DNA from: Oceanospirillaceae bacterium UBA1126
GTDB lineage: Bacteria; Pseudomonadota; Gammaproteobacteria; Pseudomonadales; Balneatricaceae
Assembly (NCBI GenBank): GCA_002312935.1
Contig: DCAT01000144.1
Location: 12,805-19,131, forward strand
Reading direction: 5' to 3'
Length of the DNA: 6,327 nucleotides
A program made the translations under genes and the position numbers. The notes under the pieces are model-generated. The model saw nothing but the letters and a program-made list of their open reading frames with translations, ran no database searches and was not told where the DNA came from. Positions 6,217-6,327 of this stretch are shown here, piece by piece (the stretch's first letter is position 1; each line of letters opens with the position of its first letter).

Positions 6217-6327
6217 CTAAGAAGATTCAGGAAGAATAAGAGACAATTTCTTTAAATCTTCTGACAGAACAAAGTATTTCTTTCTTCTAACTTTATCACT
6301 CAAGAGAGATACTCTAAAAATCTTTCC
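6217..6327 (-). CDS. C-terminal end of an unrecognised protein (5' end outside window)
   Basis: Reading the minus strand from the right edge, one frame stays open for 36 codons and ends at TAG (6217-6219); the other two minus-strand frames hit stops within nine codons. The peptide is basic in the middle (KVRRKKY) and ends in LILPESS. The stop lies 6 nt before the DUF3604 start, the tight same-strand spacing typical of this window, which supports a real gene in one operon with DUF3604. No family can be named from so short a tail. A chance open frame of this length is possible, so confidence is moderate. Confidence 0.55.
   Translation of the reverse strand, partial: GKIFRVSLLSDKVRRKKYFVLSEDLKKLSLILPESS

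Overview
The window reads as AT-rich bacterial chromosome with very dense coding. The gene order (end of glyA, then nrdR, ribD, ribB-type, ribH, nusB) is the housekeeping cluster known from Gammaproteobacteria such as Shewanella, Vibrio and Pseudomonas. Low GC, near-zero intergenic spacing and a neighbouring DUF3604 gene suggest a streamlined marine gammaproteobacterium, possibly SAR86-like. That placement is inference; no marker gene here settles it.

Plus strand, 1-3995: the C-terminal 37% of serine hydroxymethyltransferase (glyA) enters from the left. It is followed by nrdR (repressor of ribonucleotide reductase genes), ribD (deaminase/reductase), a RibB fused to a degenerate GTP cyclohydrolase II-like domain (RibBX type), ribH (lumazine synthase) and nusB (antitermination factor). 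Gaps are 10, 1, -14, 4 and 1 nt, so the block is almost certainly co-transcribed. No promoter, terminator or FMN riboswitch is visible inside it. RibD and RibB make the two precursors that RibH condenses to lumazine. The first enzyme (RibA, GTP cyclohydrolase II) and the last (RibE/RibC, riboflavin synthase) are not in the window and must be encoded elsewhere.

Minus strand, 3979-6327: a 743-residue DUF3604 protein with one N-terminal membrane segment, a PHP-like set of His/Asp motifs and 20 cysteines converges on nusB and overlaps its 3' end by 17 nt. Six bases upstream of its start is the stop of another minus-strand reading frame that runs off the right edge. The two were probably transcribed together.

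The most notable points are the RibBX fusion whose second domain has lost all zinc-binding cysteines, the clean absence of ribE between ribD and ribBX, a serine where RibD usually has the His of its CSH motif, and the anchored, cysteine-rich DUF3604 protein of unknown function. I see no clear sign of a wholly new system, mobile element, CRISPR array or RNA gene.
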